Below, in pieces: positions 8,876 to 17,738 of a stretch of DNA of 64,000 bases (the first letter of the stretch is position 1; every line of letters begins with the position of its first letter). The stretch is from Candidatus Woesearchaeota archaeon. GTDB lineage: Archaea > Nanobdellota > Nanobdellia > Woesearchaeales > UBA10216. The DNA is taken from assembly GCA_016185705.1 (NCBI GenBank), contig JACPMZ010000003.1, positions 138,900-202,899 of the forward strand, written 5' to 3'. The position numbers and the translations under genes were made by a program. Below the pieces are notes generated by a model that saw only the letters and a list, made by a program, of their open reading frames with translations, was not told where the DNA came from and made no database searches.

Positions 8876-8950
8876 GGAAGACATCATAGGAAATGTTATG
8901 CCTTCCAAACTTTAGCTGAGGAAAATGAATATGCGAAACTATTGTCCTCA
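8876..8950 (+). repeat. Paired hairpin repeat, site 1
   Basis: Hairpin one pairs GGAAGACAT (8876-8884) with ATGCCTTCC (8898-8906) and has AGGAAATG in its loop. Hairpin two pairs TGAGGA (8917-8922) with TCCTCA (8945-8950) and has AAACTATTG before its 3' arm. A copy with only a few changes lies at 17452-17534, and related hairpins occur at 11565 and 60885. It sits just upstream of the serS TATA box (GATTTATATTAG). Confidence 0.7.
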
Positions 8951-8997
8951 ATTAAATTTACAAAAGATTTATATTAGCGTAGGGGAGTAAAAAGAGC

Positions 8998-10269
8998 ATG
9001 CTCGACATCAAATTCATAAAGGAAAACATTTCTGACGTCAAAAAGGACCTCCAGAAGCGCGGGGAAAAGGAAAAAGTTGGCCTTGTTTATGAGCTTGTCA
9101 AGAAAAACGATGAATTCAATGAGCTGCGTGAGAGCAATGAGAAGCTAAGGCACAAAAGAAACCTGATAACACGGGAAATTAATGAACTGCGAAAAGAAGG
9201 CAGGGACATAAAAGCCAAGGTAAAGGAGGCACAGGAGCTTCCATCAAAGATTGAAGCATCTGACAGCAAACTGCATGAGCTGGAGCAGCGCATGCAGGAA
9301 ATTCTGCAGCAAATACCAAACGTGCTGCACAGCTCAGTGCCCGCAGGCAAAGATGAAACAGAAAACAAGCAGGTAAGAGTGTGGGGCAAGCCGAAAAAGC
9401 TTGTTGACATCCACAGCCATGGAGAAATACTGGAGGACAAGGGACTGGCAGACTTCAAAAGGGCTGCAAAAATATCCGGCGCAGGATTTCACTTTCTGAA
9501 AGGAGATTTGGTTAAGCTGTCGCTGGCACTGATAAATTTTGCCACAAGCGAGCTTGAAAAAAAAGGCTTCACGCTTATAGAGCCGCCGTACATGATGAGA
9601 AAGCAGCCGTATTCAGCGGTAACCGAAATGCACGCATTCCAGGATGTAATGTATAAAATAGAGGGCGAGGACAGCTACCTGATTGCAACTTCGGAGCATC
9701 CGATAGCTGCGATGCACATGGATGAAACTTTCAAAGAGGAGGATCTGCCCATCAAATACTGCGGGGTAAGCACAAATTTCAGGAAGGAAATAGGAAGCCA
9801 CGGCGTTGATACAAGAGGGCTGTTCAGGGTGCACCAGTTCAGCAAAGTGGAAATGTTTGTGTTCTCAAAGCAAAAGGAATCATGGAAAATGCATGAGGAG
9901 CTGCTTGCCACCGCAGAAGCCCTTGTCAGGAAGCTGAAAATCCCATACCAAGTTGTTAACGTATGCAGCGGAGACATAGGAATGATAGCAGCCAAGAAAT
10001 ATGACATCAATGCCTGGTTCCCCCGCCAAAACAAGTACGGCGAAATAATAAGCTGCAGCAACTGCACAAGCTACCAGGCAGCATCCCTTAACATAAAATA
10101 TGAGAAGAGCAGCGGAGAGAAGGAGCATGCGCATACATTAAATTCCACAGCCATAGCAGTCGGCAGAATGCTCGTTGCAATAACAGAAAACTACCAGAAC
10201 AAGGACGGAAGCATAAGCGTTCCTCTGGCACTGCAGAAATACATGGGGAAGAAAGTGATTGGAAAATAA
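8998..10269 (+). CDS. serS: Seryl-tRNA synthetase
   Basis: The 423-aa class II synthetase charges tRNA-Ser. Residues 1-110 form the long antiparallel coiled-coil arm that grips the tRNA variable arm (LRESNEKLRHKRN, REINELRKEGRDIKAK). The catalytic domain carries motif 2 (TNFRKEIGSHGVDTRGLFRV) and motif 3 (AVGRMLVAITENYQNKDGSI). Length and layout match the common, non-methanogen SerS. A GGGGAG ribosome site precedes the ATG and a TATA box lies near 8966-8977. Confidence 0.96.
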   Translation: MLDIKFIKENISDVKKDLQKRGEKEKVGLVYELVKKNDEFNELRESNEKLRHKRNLITREINELRKEGRDIKAKVKEAQELPSKIEASDSKLHELEQRMQEILQQIPNVLHSSVPAGKDETENKQVRVWGKPKKLVDIHSHGEILEDKGLADFKRAAKISGAGFHFLKGDLVKLSLALINFATSELEKKGFTLIEPPYMMRKQPYSAVTEMHAFQDVMYKIEGEDSYLIATSEHPIAAMHMDETFKEEDLPIKYCGVSTNFRKEIGSHGVDTRGLFRVHQFSKVEMFVFSKQKESWKMHEELLATAEALVRKLKIPYQVVNVCSGDIGMIAAKKYDINAWFPRQNKYGEIISCSNCTSYQAASLNIKYEKSSGEKEHAHTLNSTAIAVGRMLVAITENYQNKDGSISVPLALQKYMGKKVIGK

Positions 10270-10428
10270 GCAAAGCGCGCAAAGCCCGTACTCTACACCC
10301 TGTTATGCTACTCACTCACATATTTTTATTTACTTAGTAACATATGTAATTAAGTTCCATAAAGTTTAACTTGATTTTTTGTTCGTGCTTGCACAAACTA
10401 TATAAACATTCCTTCCAGACTCCAGGCA
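10270..10428 (+). promoter_or_regulatory. AT-rich region upstream of cdc6; promoter, possible origin
   Basis: A TATA box (AACTATATAAAC) lies about 25 bp before the cdc6 ATG at 10429. The stretch 10315-10380 is strikingly AT-rich and contains ACATAT/ATATGT inverted copies. Archaeal origins often lie next to orc1/cdc6, so this is a plausible origin, but I see no convincing repeated ORB box. The origin call is speculative; the promoter is well supported. Confidence 0.4.
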
Positions 10429-11505
10429 ATGGGGACATTCAATGAGCTGCTCAAGAGCGGGGAGTCTTTGATAAAGAATGAAGTTGCGCTTGACTACAGC
10501 TACATCCCGAAGCTTGTCCCTTACCGCGAAAGCCAGATGAAGAAGATTGCCTTCGCAGTAAAGCCGCTGTTTCAGAAGCGGAATGGCAGGAACATGTTTG
10601 TTTACGGCCCGCCGGGAGTGGGGAAAACAGTGGCTGTAAGGCATCTGCTGCAGGAGATTGAGGAGGAATCCGAAGACATTACGCCGTTCTACATCAACGG
10701 CTGGCAAAAAAACACTGCATTCAAGATACTGGCAGAGATGTGCGATATCATTGGCTACAAGCTAATCCAGAACAAGCGCACTGAAGAGCTGTTTGCATTG
10801 GTAAAGGAGTACCTCAACAAATCAGAGCGCGCAGCAGTGTTCGTGTTTGACGAAATAGACAAAATCGAGGACACGGACTTCATATACAACCTTCTTGAAG
10901 AGATATTCAGGAAATCAGTAATCCTGATAACCAACTACAAGGAATATGTCGCTGAGCTTGACGAGCGGCTTAAGTCACGGCTTACAGCAGAAATGCTTGA
11001 ATTCCAGGCCTACAACCTGACTGAGACAAGGGGCATACTGCAGCAGAGAATGGAATACGCATTCGTTCCAGGAGTATGGGAAGAGGCAGCGGCGGAAACA
11101 ATTGTGCAGAAGACAGCCCAAATTTCAGACATACGATCCGGACTCTACCTGATGAAAGAAGCAGCGCTCATGGCAGAGGAAAGAAGCTCAAAAAAAATTA
11201 CGGCTGCAGACGTGAACGCATCCATGAAGAAGCTCGATGACTTCAGCATCAAAAAAACAGAAGAGCTGGATGAGGAAGTAAGGAGAATCCTGGACATTAT
11301 CAAGGAAAACAGCGGCAAAAGAATAGGGGATGTTTACCGGGCATACCAGGAAGGCGGTGGCAAGCTGGTGTACAAAACATTCTGGAGAAAAATAAACAAA
11401 TTAGAGGAAGACAAATTCATAACAACCAAAAAGATAGAAGGCGGAAAGGAAGGAAAAACAACAATAATCAATTATGGAAAAGAGAAAAAGCTGACGGAAT
11501 TCTAA
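10429..11505 (+). CDS. cdc6: Orc1/Cdc6 replication initiator AAA+ ATPase
   Basis: The 358-residue protein has Walker A at about residues 60-67 (GPPGVGKT), Walker B VFDEIDKIED, a sensor region (ILITNYKE, then DERLKSRL) and a C-terminal winged-helix region with FWRKINKLEEDKFI. Orc1/Cdc6 binds origin repeats and loads MCM. The protein is slightly shorter than many archaeal homologues (about 400 aa). It is transcribed alone from a TATA box and probably leaderless. Confidence 0.9.
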   Translation: MGTFNELLKSGESLIKNEVALDYSYIPKLVPYRESQMKKIAFAVKPLFQKRNGRNMFVYGPPGVGKTVAVRHLLQEIEEESEDITPFYINGWQKNTAFKILAEMCDIIGYKLIQNKRTEELFALVKEYLNKSERAAVFVFDEIDKIEDTDFIYNLLEEIFRKSVILITNYKEYVAELDERLKSRLTAEMLEFQAYNLTETRGILQQRMEYAFVPGVWEEAAAETIVQKTAQISDIRSGLYLMKEAALMAEERSSKKITAADVNASMKKLDDFSIKKTEELDEEVRRILDIIKENSGKRIGDVYRAYQEGGGKLVYKTFWRKINKLEEDKFITTKKIEGGKEGKTTIINYGKEKKLTEF

Positions 11506-11564
11506 AGCCTAATCCTTCTGCCAAGCCCCCGATTCCGCCTAACAAGCCAGCTAATACGAGTTAT

Positions 11565-11648
11565 AGCAAATGACACAAATCTTTATACATGGATATGTCA
11601 TTTGCTTATTACGAACGGACAACTATTTGTATGAAAACTATTGTCCGT
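11565..11648 (+). repeat. Paired hairpin repeat, site 2
   Basis: Two perfect inverted repeats stand in tandem: AGCAAATGACA (11565-11575) with TGTCATTTGCT (11596-11606), and ACGGACAA (11615-11622) with TTGTCCGT (11641-11648). The second loop contains GAAAACTATTG, also seen at the other sites. The array lies between the ends of cdc6 and of the convergent DUF4143 ATPase, where a transcription terminator would be expected. Confidence 0.65.
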
Positions 11649-11681
11649 GAGTATAATTCATTATAACTCCCCTCTTTGAGT

Positions 11682-12962
11682 TTATTTCAGCAGCCATTTC
11701 CATAACGGAATAAACTTAATCTTCCTGCCCCCCCTTGTTTCTTCGGCTTCATAATCATCAGTTATTACAATCAGTTTTCTGCACTTCAGCTCCTTTCCTG
11801 ATTTAAGCAATGCATTTACCTCTCTTTTCTTTGTGTCATAATTGCCTGTATCATAGCATACCTGAATCAACTCCTTTATATCCTTGCCTTCCTTTACAAC
11901 AAAATCAACTTCATTCTGGTATGTATCCTGCCAGTAGTATATTTCAGATTGTGCCATTCTTCTTGCCAATTCCAGAAAAACCATGTTCTCGTATACCTTC
12001 CCGATATTCTGCGAGAAACTAGTGCTTAATGCGCCTATCATTCCAGTATCAACAGCATATATTTTTCTTGCGGCAATCACCCTTTCCTTTGCCTTGTATG
12101 AGAAGCGCGGCACTAAAAAGAACAAAAATGATTCTTCCAGGAAAGACAGATAGTTTAATGCAGTATGCACGCTTTTTAGGTTAAATATGTTTTTTATCTT
12201 GTTAAAGCTTACATGCGAAGCGGTATTAGAGATGAGGCTGTTTGCTATATCCCTTAAAGTTTTTGAAAATTTTATCTTATAGCGGATTATTATATCCTTG
12301 TTGAGTATGTCGGAATATAAGGATTGAAGATATGCCTTTTTATTTGCAGGGTCCTTGACAACTTCGGGAAACCCTCCTGTGGATATATACTCTCCAAGCT
12401 TTTTTTTCAAAAGACCCCTCTCCTTTGTGGATAATAAATCCGCATTCTTGACAACAACTCCATGATATTTCAGGAACTCCCTGAAAGAAAAAGGGAAAAG
12501 CTCAAGAGGTATATTCCTTCCTGTAAGATGGGTTGATAATTCCCTACTCAAAAGATGCGCATTGCTTCCTGTAACAATGACATTAAACCCCTGCCTTTGC
12601 AGCCTGTTGACGAATAATTCCCAGCCGGCAATATTTTGCACCTCATCCAGCAATATATACTTAAAATTCCCATATACCTCGTAAAACACTTCGAGAACAT
12701 CATTTAAATCTGCAGCAGCAAGATTGGCAAGATTCTCATCATCAAAGTTAATATATGCAAATGGCTTGTCTTTAAGCAGCTGATAGGAAAGCATTGATTT
12801 GCCGCATCTTCTTATTCCCATTATTACTTTAACCTGTGTTGATTTTGAATAAGCCCTGTATTTTTCAAAGCAGCTTCTTTCAATTATCTTTGTTCTTGAG
12901 GATAATGATTCTATCTCTTCTTTTTGGTCTATAACTGCTTTTTTTAATTTGTTTTTTTCCAT
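11682..12962 (-). CDS. DUF4143-type AAA ATPase (AAA_14 family)
   Basis: The 426-aa protein carries a P-loop (GIRRCGKSMLSYQ), Walker B (YILLDEVQNIAGWE), the TGSNAHLLSRELSTHLTGR motif typical of this family, and a C-terminal DUF4143 nuclease-like part (YYWQDTYQNEVDFVVKEG). Such ATPases are common, mobile and of unknown role in archaea. Base composition is clearly more AT-rich than its neighbours, suggesting lateral acquisition. An upstream in-frame ATG at 13001 would overlap the TATA box (TTTAGATATAAAA), so the ATG at 12962, about 25 bp after it, is the likely leaderless start. Confidence 0.88.
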   Translation of the reverse strand: MEKNKLKKAVIDQKEEIESLSSRTKIIERSCFEKYRAYSKSTQVKVIMGIRRCGKSMLSYQLLKDKPFAYINFDDENLANLAAADLNDVLEVFYEVYGNFKYILLDEVQNIAGWELFVNRLQRQGFNVIVTGSNAHLLSRELSTHLTGRNIPLELFPFSFREFLKYHGVVVKNADLLSTKERGLLKKKLGEYISTGGFPEVVKDPANKKAYLQSLYSDILNKDIIIRYKIKFSKTLRDIANSLISNTASHVSFNKIKNIFNLKSVHTALNYLSFLEESFLFFLVPRFSYKAKERVIAARKIYAVDTGMIGALSTSFSQNIGKVYENMVFLELARRMAQSEIYYWQDTYQNEVDFVVKEGKDIKELIQVCYDTGNYDTKKREVNALLKSGKELKCRKLIVITDDYEAEETRGGRKIKFIPLWKWLLK

Positions 12963-13039
12963 GTTGAGTATAAATGCACATTTTATATCTAAATTATGCA
13001 CTGGAGAAGCATATTATTATTTAAACCTTTCTATTTTTT

Positions 13040-13182
13040 GGTAATGTCAAGTTAAGTGGCAAAACTGTCGCACACTGCTCTGATTTTTTTCTCCCCCCCT
13101 TAAAAAATAAGGGGGGAGAAAAAAATCAGCCAAGCAGGCATCGGCAAGCTCAGGATTGCAGGACACACAACTTGACATTACC
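13040..13182. mobile_element. Interspersed TIR element family 1, copy A (complete ends)
   Basis: This 143-bp non-coding element has perfect 14-bp terminal inverted repeats: GGTAATGTCAAGTT (13040-13053) and AACTTGACATTACC (13169-13182). A long inner hairpin pairs CTGATTTTTTTCTCCCCCC with its complement around 13079-13127. Near-identical copies lie at 22896, 31973 and 45878 and a diverged one at 34635. No ORF is present, so movement would need a transposase in trans. Confidence 0.85.
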
Positions 13183-13220
13183 CAATTTTTCTGTCCTTTA
13201 TGGAGTAATATTTCTTTCCC

Positions 13221-13493
13221 TCAATACCTGACATCAAACCCGTCAAATTCTGCCGTAGCCGCGCTTTCCTTAACATCAATGTTCCTGACAAAAGCCATCA
13301 GCGGCCCCTTTTTGCAGGCCTTAACGAACTGGTTCAACGCATCCTCAGCTCCCTCAGCAACAACTTCAACGTTCCCATCGCCCAGATTCTTCACATAGCC
13401 GGAAATATCAAGCTTCTCGGCTTCACGCCGGGCAAAGTCCCTGTAAAGAACTCCCTGAACCCTGCCTGAGATTATCATATGGATGCGCTTCAT
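13221..13493 (-). CDS. acyP: Acylphosphatase
   Basis: The 90-residue enzyme hydrolyses acyl phosphates. The family signature is clear: IISGRVQGVLYRDF contains the phosphate-binding loop and the catalytic Arg (in YRDF), and GYVKNLGDGNVEVVAEG contains the catalytic Asn. KGPLMAFV matches the usual GP-x-A-x-V. Length is standard. A stand-alone gene on the minus strand between two repeat elements. Confidence 0.95.
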   Translation of the reverse strand: MKRIHMIISGRVQGVLYRDFARREAEKLDISGYVKNLGDGNVEVVAEGAEDALNQFVKACKKGPLMAFVRNIDVKESAATAEFDGFDVRY

Positions 13494-13538
13494 GCAGCGC
13501 GAAAATGCGAACTGGTATTAATTATTTGCTGCATATGC

Positions 13539-13655
13539 AGCATCTCCGTAAGTAGCTACTCTGCCCTGGCAACTGCGCCCTGTTTCCACCTCCCTTAGAA
13601 AGTTAAGGGAGGTGGAAACAGGGTGCTTAGGAAAAAGTCCCCGTTTCGGAGATAC
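13539..13655. mobile_element. Interspersed TIR element family 2, copy 1
   Basis: The ends CATCTCCG (13541) and CGGAGATAC (13647-13655) are inverted repeats. Inside, CCCTGTTTCCACCTCCCTTA pairs with its complement as a 20-bp perfect stem. The sequence between stem and right end (GGAAAAAGTCCCC) resembles GGAAAATAGTC in copies at 32120 and 53105. Non-coding. Confidence 0.65.
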
Positions 13656-13886
13656 CGCAATTTAAGGGAAGGAAAAAGGAAGCTGGCATGAGTAACGAAG
13701 CTGCCATAGCTGGGCACGCAAAAGTCGGCATTGCCAACCTGACCTTACCGAACCTACGCTGCTTTTATAAATTATATAACGCCTTTTGAAAATATGCATG
13801 TAATGCCAGTACTATATATTATCAATAGGCAAACTATAAAAGAGCAGCATGCACGCGAAAATCACAGGGCAAGAGAGGTGATTGGA
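13656..13886 (+). promoter_or_regulatory. Leader with TATA box before zinc-ribbon gene
   Basis: A TATA box (TTTATAAATTATATAAC, about 13763-13779) should give a transcript starting near 13790, about 95 nt before the preferred ATG at 13887. Either this is an unusually long leader, or translation starts at the ATG at 13794 and adds 31 residues. No other gene is visible here. Confidence 0.4.
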
Positions 13887-14015
13887 ATGAGAAATATGTG
13901 CACGCGCTGCGGCATGGCAATATTCAAAAGTGCGCTGGCTGATGCATATCTGTGCAGGATGTGCGAACGCACAATGAGCACAGAAGAATTGTATGCGCAC
14001 TTCGACATGAGATAA
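13887..14015 (+). CDS. 42-residue zinc-ribbon-like protein
   Basis: The product has two CxxC pairs (CTRCGM near residue 5 and CRMCER near residue 23), spaced as in a small zinc ribbon, and an acidic C-terminus (STEELYAHFD). GAGAGGTGA lies just upstream of the ATG at 13887, which decided the start. A longer form from 13794 has no recognisable domain in its extra residues. Function unknown; such small zinc ribbons often join RNA or transcription complexes. Confidence 0.6.
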   Translation: MRNMCTRCGMAIFKSALADAYLCRMCERTMSTEELYAHFDMR

Positions 14016-14060
14016 GCGGCAAACAAAATCTTTAAATAGTACTCCTAAATATCAGGCTAC

Positions 14061-14465
14061 ATGGCTATTGTCGGATTTAACTTTACGAAAATTCTTGTTG
14101 AGAAAAAAGCAGCCCTCAGGGGAAAGGTAGACATCAAAAACAACGTATCAGTCAAGGAAGTTGACAGTACAGAGCTGTCACTGGGCAGCTCAAAAGAAAA
14201 AGCGCTGAGATTCGGCTTTGAATTCACCTCCGAATATTCGCCTGACGTCGGCCAAATAATGCTGAATGGAGACGTTCTGTATATGAGCGCTGATGGAAAG
14301 CACGAAGAGATACTGAAAAACTGGAAAAAAGACAAACAAGTTCCAAAAGACACAATGAGCGATATTCTGAATACAGTCCTGCTGCGGTGCAACGTAGAGG
14401 CATTAGTGCTGAGCAGGGATGTAAACCTGCCGCCGCCAATACCGATGCCCAAGGTACAGAGATAA
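14061..14465 (+). CDS. Conserved archaeal protein, unknown function
   Basis: The soluble 134-aa protein begins MAIVGFNFTKI and ends NLPPPIPMPKV. It appears beta-rich and recalls a family found in several archaea, with a fold reminiscent of SecB (from memory, unverified). TATA-like TTTAAATAG lies about 25 bp before the ATG, so the transcript is probably leaderless. No catalytic motif visible. Confidence 0.6.
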   Translation: MAIVGFNFTKILVEKKAALRGKVDIKNNVSVKEVDSTELSLGSSKEKALRFGFEFTSEYSPDVGQIMLNGDVLYMSADGKHEEILKNWKKDKQVPKDTMSDILNTVLLRCNVEALVLSRDVNLPPPIPMPKVQR

Positions 14466-14566
14466 TTCTTTGTGCGCTAAACAAAAGCTGCATTTTCCCA
14501 AGAGCTTCCACTGGGAACGTTACACATACTAAAAATTTAAATAAGACGTATTAATGCCGGTGTAAC

Positions 14567-17446
14567 GTGGTTAAAGAACTGAAGCTTAAGGTTGCGGAGT
14601 CGGTGCAGGACGACGTAAACAAGGGCATAGTAAGGGTAGATACCGGTTTCATGCATGAAATAGGAGTCAGGCCCGGGGACTTTGTTGAGATAGAAGGAAG
14701 CAGAAAAACAGTGGGCATAGCTGACCGCGCCTATCCCGGAGACATAGGCCTTGACTTGATAAGGATGGACGGGCTTGTAAGGAGGAACGCAAAGACAGGC
14801 ATAGGAGAAATAGTCAAGATTACAAAAGCTGACGTGAAGGAAGCGAAGAAACTAATCATTGCGCCTGCCAGGAGGGGAATAATGATCAGGGCAAATCCTG
14901 AAGTTTTCAAGCAAGGACTTCTGGGAAGGGCATTAGTCAAGGGCGACATTGTTGCGCTTGGCGGAACAACGCGCAGGCGCTCAACACTAAGCCACAGCCC
15001 GTTTGAAGACATATTCCGCATGCTGGATGAAGACATAATGGGAGGATTCGGGTTTGGCGACATAAAGTTCGTAGTTGTAGATACGTTGCCGAAGCAGGCG
15101 GTAATAGTAACTGACCTGACAGAGGTCGTGTTCAACCCCGAAGCAGCAGAAACAATTGAGGAGCAGCGCTTTGACATAACCTATGAAGACATTGGCGGCC
15201 TGAACGATGAGGTGAAGAAAATAAGGGAGATGGTTGAGCTTCCGCTGAAGCACCCCGAAATATTTGAACGCCTGGGAATTGAAGCGCCGAAAGGAGTGCT
15301 GCTGCACGGCCCCCCAGGAACAGGAAAAACGCTTGTAGCCAAGGCAGTTGCCAATGAAACCAACTCCCACTTTATAGTCATCAACGGGCCGGAAATAATG
15401 TGCGTTGGCGGGGATACCAAAATAATGACTAATCCGCATGGCGATTTAAAGGCAAAAGATATCTATCAACAAAAAGGCAGGAGAAAACAAGTTTCGGGTT
15501 ATGAGGTCAATGAATTAGCCGAACCAATAAAAACTTACGGGTTTAAAGATGGAAAAGTTGTGAAAACAAAAATTACACATGCTGCGAAACTTAGAGCTAG
15601 CGCATACAGGGTTAAGATGGACGATAAAACAAGCTTCATTACTTCTTCTAACCAGCCATTCCTGATATATGAACAAGGTAAATATGACTGGAAACCTGTT
15701 CGCAGTCTTCGTGCAGGAGATTCAGTGACCAAACTGAAATCACTTGCGACCAAGAAGCTGGCTTTGCAACGAATAAAAGAAATCAAAAGCATAGGAGAAA
15801 GTGCCCTATACGATTTTACTGCACGCCATGATAGCTTTTTAGCGGGATTGTATTTACTTCATAATAGCAAATTTTATGGCCAAAGCGAACAAAACCTGCG
15901 CAAAAAATTTGAAGAAGCGGAAAAAAACGCGCCGGCCATAGTTTTTATCGACGAGATTGACGCAATAGCAACCAGGCGGGAAGAGGTGCGCGGAGAAGTT
16001 GAACGCAGGGTAGTAGCGCAGCTGCTTGCCCTGATGGACGGCTTGAAAAGCAGGGGCAAGGTTGTGGTAATAGCAGCCACGAATGTTCCAAACCTGCTTG
16101 ACCCTGCGCTTCGCAGACCAGGAAGGTTTGACCGCGAAATAGAGATAAGCGTGCCAAGCAAGGAAGGGCGGCTGGATATTCTGAAGATTCACACACGAAA
16201 CATGCCATTAAGCAAAAACGTCAGCCTTAAAGAAATTGCAGCTGTAACGCACGGCTTCGTGGGAGCAGACGTGGCAATGCTGGCAAAGGAAGCAGCAATG
16301 GTAGTCCTGAGAAGGGTGCTGCCTGATTTGAGGCTTGATGAAGAAGAGCCCATACCAAAAGAAATACTTGAAAAGATGCAAATCACAAAGAAGGATTTCA
16401 AGGACGCGCTGAAATTTGTAAGGCCTTCTGCAATGCGAGAAGTATTGGTGGAAGTGCCAAACGTCAAGTGGAGCGACATTGGCGGACTTGAAGAGATGAA
16501 GCAGGAACTGAAGGAAGCTGTTGAATGGCCAATAAAAAGCCCTGAAGCGTTCAGGAGACTGGGCGTAAAGCCGCCAAAAGGGCTGCTGCTGTATGGGGCG
16601 CCCGGAACAGGAAAAACGATGCTTGCCAAAGCAGTGGCTACAGAGTCAGAGGCAAACTTCATCCTCGTAAACGGGCCTGAACTTTTCAGCAAGTGGGTGG
16701 GAGATAGCGAAAAAGCTGTTCGCGAAGTTTTCAAAAAAGCCAGGCAGACATCGCCAACAATAATCTTTTTTGACGAAATAGACTCATTAGCGCCGAGACG
16801 AGGCACAAGTTCAGACACAAACGTAACTGAGCGCGTAGTGAACCAGCTGCTGACAGAAATGGACGGCCTTGAAGACCTGTACGACATCGTAGTCATAGCT
16901 GCAACCAACAGGCCAGACATGGTGGACCCTGCCCTGCTGCGCCCCGGAAGATTTGACAGAATGGTGCTGGCACCTGTGCCCGACGAGAAAGCGCGGCTTG
17001 AAATATTCAAAGTGCATACACAGAATATGCCCATAAATTATAAATCACTGTCCAAAGATTACACGCCGGGCAAGGCTGTGAACGAAATACTTTCCAAGAT
17101 GGCTGCAGATAATGCTATATCTGACAAAGACGCAAAGAAAAAGCCGGCAGCGACTGATTTCAGCAAATTAAGCGATGAAGATAAGTTCCTCTACTCTCTG
17201 GCCGAGAGAACAGAAGGATACGTAGGAGCAGACATAGAGGCAGTGTGCAGGGAAGCAGCAATCTTTGCCTTAAGAAAAGACTTCAGCGCCAAGGAAGTGG
17301 AGGAAAAGCATTTTGCGGAAGCGCTGAACAAAATCAGGCCCTCAGTAACAAAAGAAATCCAGGAAGCCTACGAGATGATAAGAGAAAGCTTCGCAACAGC
17401 AAGAGCAAAGGAGCTGAGGGAGGAAAAGCCGAGCTATATGGGTTAA
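14567..17446 (+). CDS. cdc48: CDC48/p97-type AAA+ ATPase interrupted by an in-frame intein
   Basis: The mature unfoldase is about 804 aa: an N-domain (residues 1-190), then D1 and D2. D1 Walker A is at about 247-254 (GPPGTGKT), and its Walker B ([12 protein letters not shown]) follows the intein. D2 has [21 protein letters not shown] and the pore sequence KWVGDSE. The protein extracts and unfolds substrates, probably for the proteasome. The intein separates NGPEIM from SKFYG. A GTG start at 14567 lies about 25 bp from the TATA box (AAAAATTTAAATAAG), implying leaderless transcription. D2 carries an extra charged insert after INYKSLSKD. Confidence 0.95.
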   Translation: MVKELKLKVAESVQDDVNKGIVRVDTGFMHEIGVRPGDFVEIEGSRKTVGIADRAYPGDIGLDLIRMDGLVRRNAKTGIGEIVKITKADVKEAKKLIIAPARRGIMIRANPEVFKQGLLGRALVKGDIVALGGTTRRRSTLSHSPFEDIFRMLDEDIMGGFGFGDIKFVVVDTLPKQAVIVTDLTEVVFNPEAAETIEEQRFDITYEDIGGLNDEVKKIREMVELPLKHPEIFERLGIEAPKGVLLHGPPGTGKTLVAKAVANETNSHFIVINGPEIMCVGGDTKIMTNPHGDLKAKDIYQQKGRRKQVSGYEVNELAEPIKTYGFKDGKVVKTKITHAAKLRASAYRVKMDDKTSFITSSNQPFLIYEQGKYDWKPVRSLRAGDSVTKLKSLATKKLALQRIKEIKSIGESALYDFTARHDSFLAGLYLLHNSKFYGQSEQNLRKKFEEAEKNAPAIVFIDEIDAIATRREEVRGEVERRVVAQLLALMDGLKSRGKVVVIAATNVPNLLDPALRRPGRFDREIEISVPSKEGRLDILKIHTRNMPLSKNVSLKEIAAVTHGFVGADVAMLAKEAAMVVLRRVLPDLRLDEEEPIPKEILEKMQITKKDFKDALKFVRPSAMREVLVEVPNVKWSDIGGLEEMKQELKEAVEWPIKSPEAFRRLGVKPPKGLLLYGAPGTGKTMLAKAVATESEANFILVNGPELFSKWVGDSEKAVREVFKKARQTSPTIIFFDEIDSLAPRRGTSSDTNVTERVVNQLLTEMDGLEDLYDIVVIAATNRPDMVDPALLRPGRFDRMVLAPVPDEKARLEIFKVHTQNMPINYKSLSKDYTPGKAVNEILSKMAADNAISDKDAKKKPAATDFSKLSDEDKFLYSLAERTEGYVGADIEAVCREAAIFALRKDFSAKEVEEKHFAEALNKIRPSVTKEIQEAYEMIRESFATARAKELREEKPSYMG
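15401..15865 (+). other. CDC48 mini-intein (155 aa, no endonuclease)
   Basis: The intein starts at Cys279 ([15 protein letters not shown], block A) and ends YLLHN before the +1 Ser of the C-extein, so the splice residues Cys1, His-Asn and Ser+1 are all present. There is no LAGLIDADG region. The block B histidine of TxxH is not evident: the segment reads TSSNQPF. The intein is visibly more AT-rich than the flanking exteins. It interrupts the D1 ATPase between Walker A and Walker B, so ATPase activity requires splicing. Confidence 0.92.
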
Positions 17447-17451
17447 ATAAT

Positions 17452-17534
17452 GGAAGACATAAGCAACGCACAGGAAATGCCATGCCTTCCAAACTTCAGC
17501 TGAGGAAAATGAATATGCGAAACTATTGTCCTCA
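17452..17534 (+). repeat. Paired hairpin repeat, site 3
   Basis: GGAAGACAT (17452-17460) pairs with ATGCCTTCC (17482-17490), and TGAGGA (17501-17506) with TCCTCA (17529-17534). The segment from 17482 onward is nearly identical to 8898-8950. It lies directly after the cdc48 stop and before a TATA-like CCTTAAATAA. Confidence 0.7.
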
Positions 17535-17738
17535 ACTAAAAATACAAAAACCTTAAATAATTCTGATGCTGTGATAAGCCGATACATATGCTACTGATGC
17601 CATCCAAGGCGCGTGCGCCAGCTGCTTGGGTTCACTTTTTTCCCTACCTCTAAAGTTTAAGGGAGGGAAAAAAGTGAGCGGTGAAACGCGATAAGCTGAC
17701 ATTCCGGCTGGCAATAAGAAGAAAAAGAGGTGCAAAAC
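17535..17738 (+). repeat. Intergenic stretch with a long inverted repeat
   Basis: CACTTTTTTCCC (17633-17644) pairs with GGGAAAAAAGTG (17665-17676), part of the pyrimidine/purine hairpin class seen in many gaps of this window. No convincing gene is present; AAAGAGGTG near 17724-17732 is the ribosome site of the next gene. Confidence 0.5.

Noticed and set aside
10315-10428. Firm replication origin call upstream of cdc6
   Set aside because: The region is AT-rich and next to cdc6, but I find no repeated ORB-like boxes in opposite orientation. Kept only as a possibility.
13794-14015. Longer 73-residue form of the zinc-ribbon protein
   Set aside because: TATA spacing would allow it, but a strong GAGAGGTGA site stands before the internal ATG and the extra residues show no domain. 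Recorded as an alternative.
17588-17653. 21-codon ORF after the third hairpin site
   Set aside because: It runs into the long inverted repeat and has no homologue or ribosome site; TATA spacing alone is not enough.
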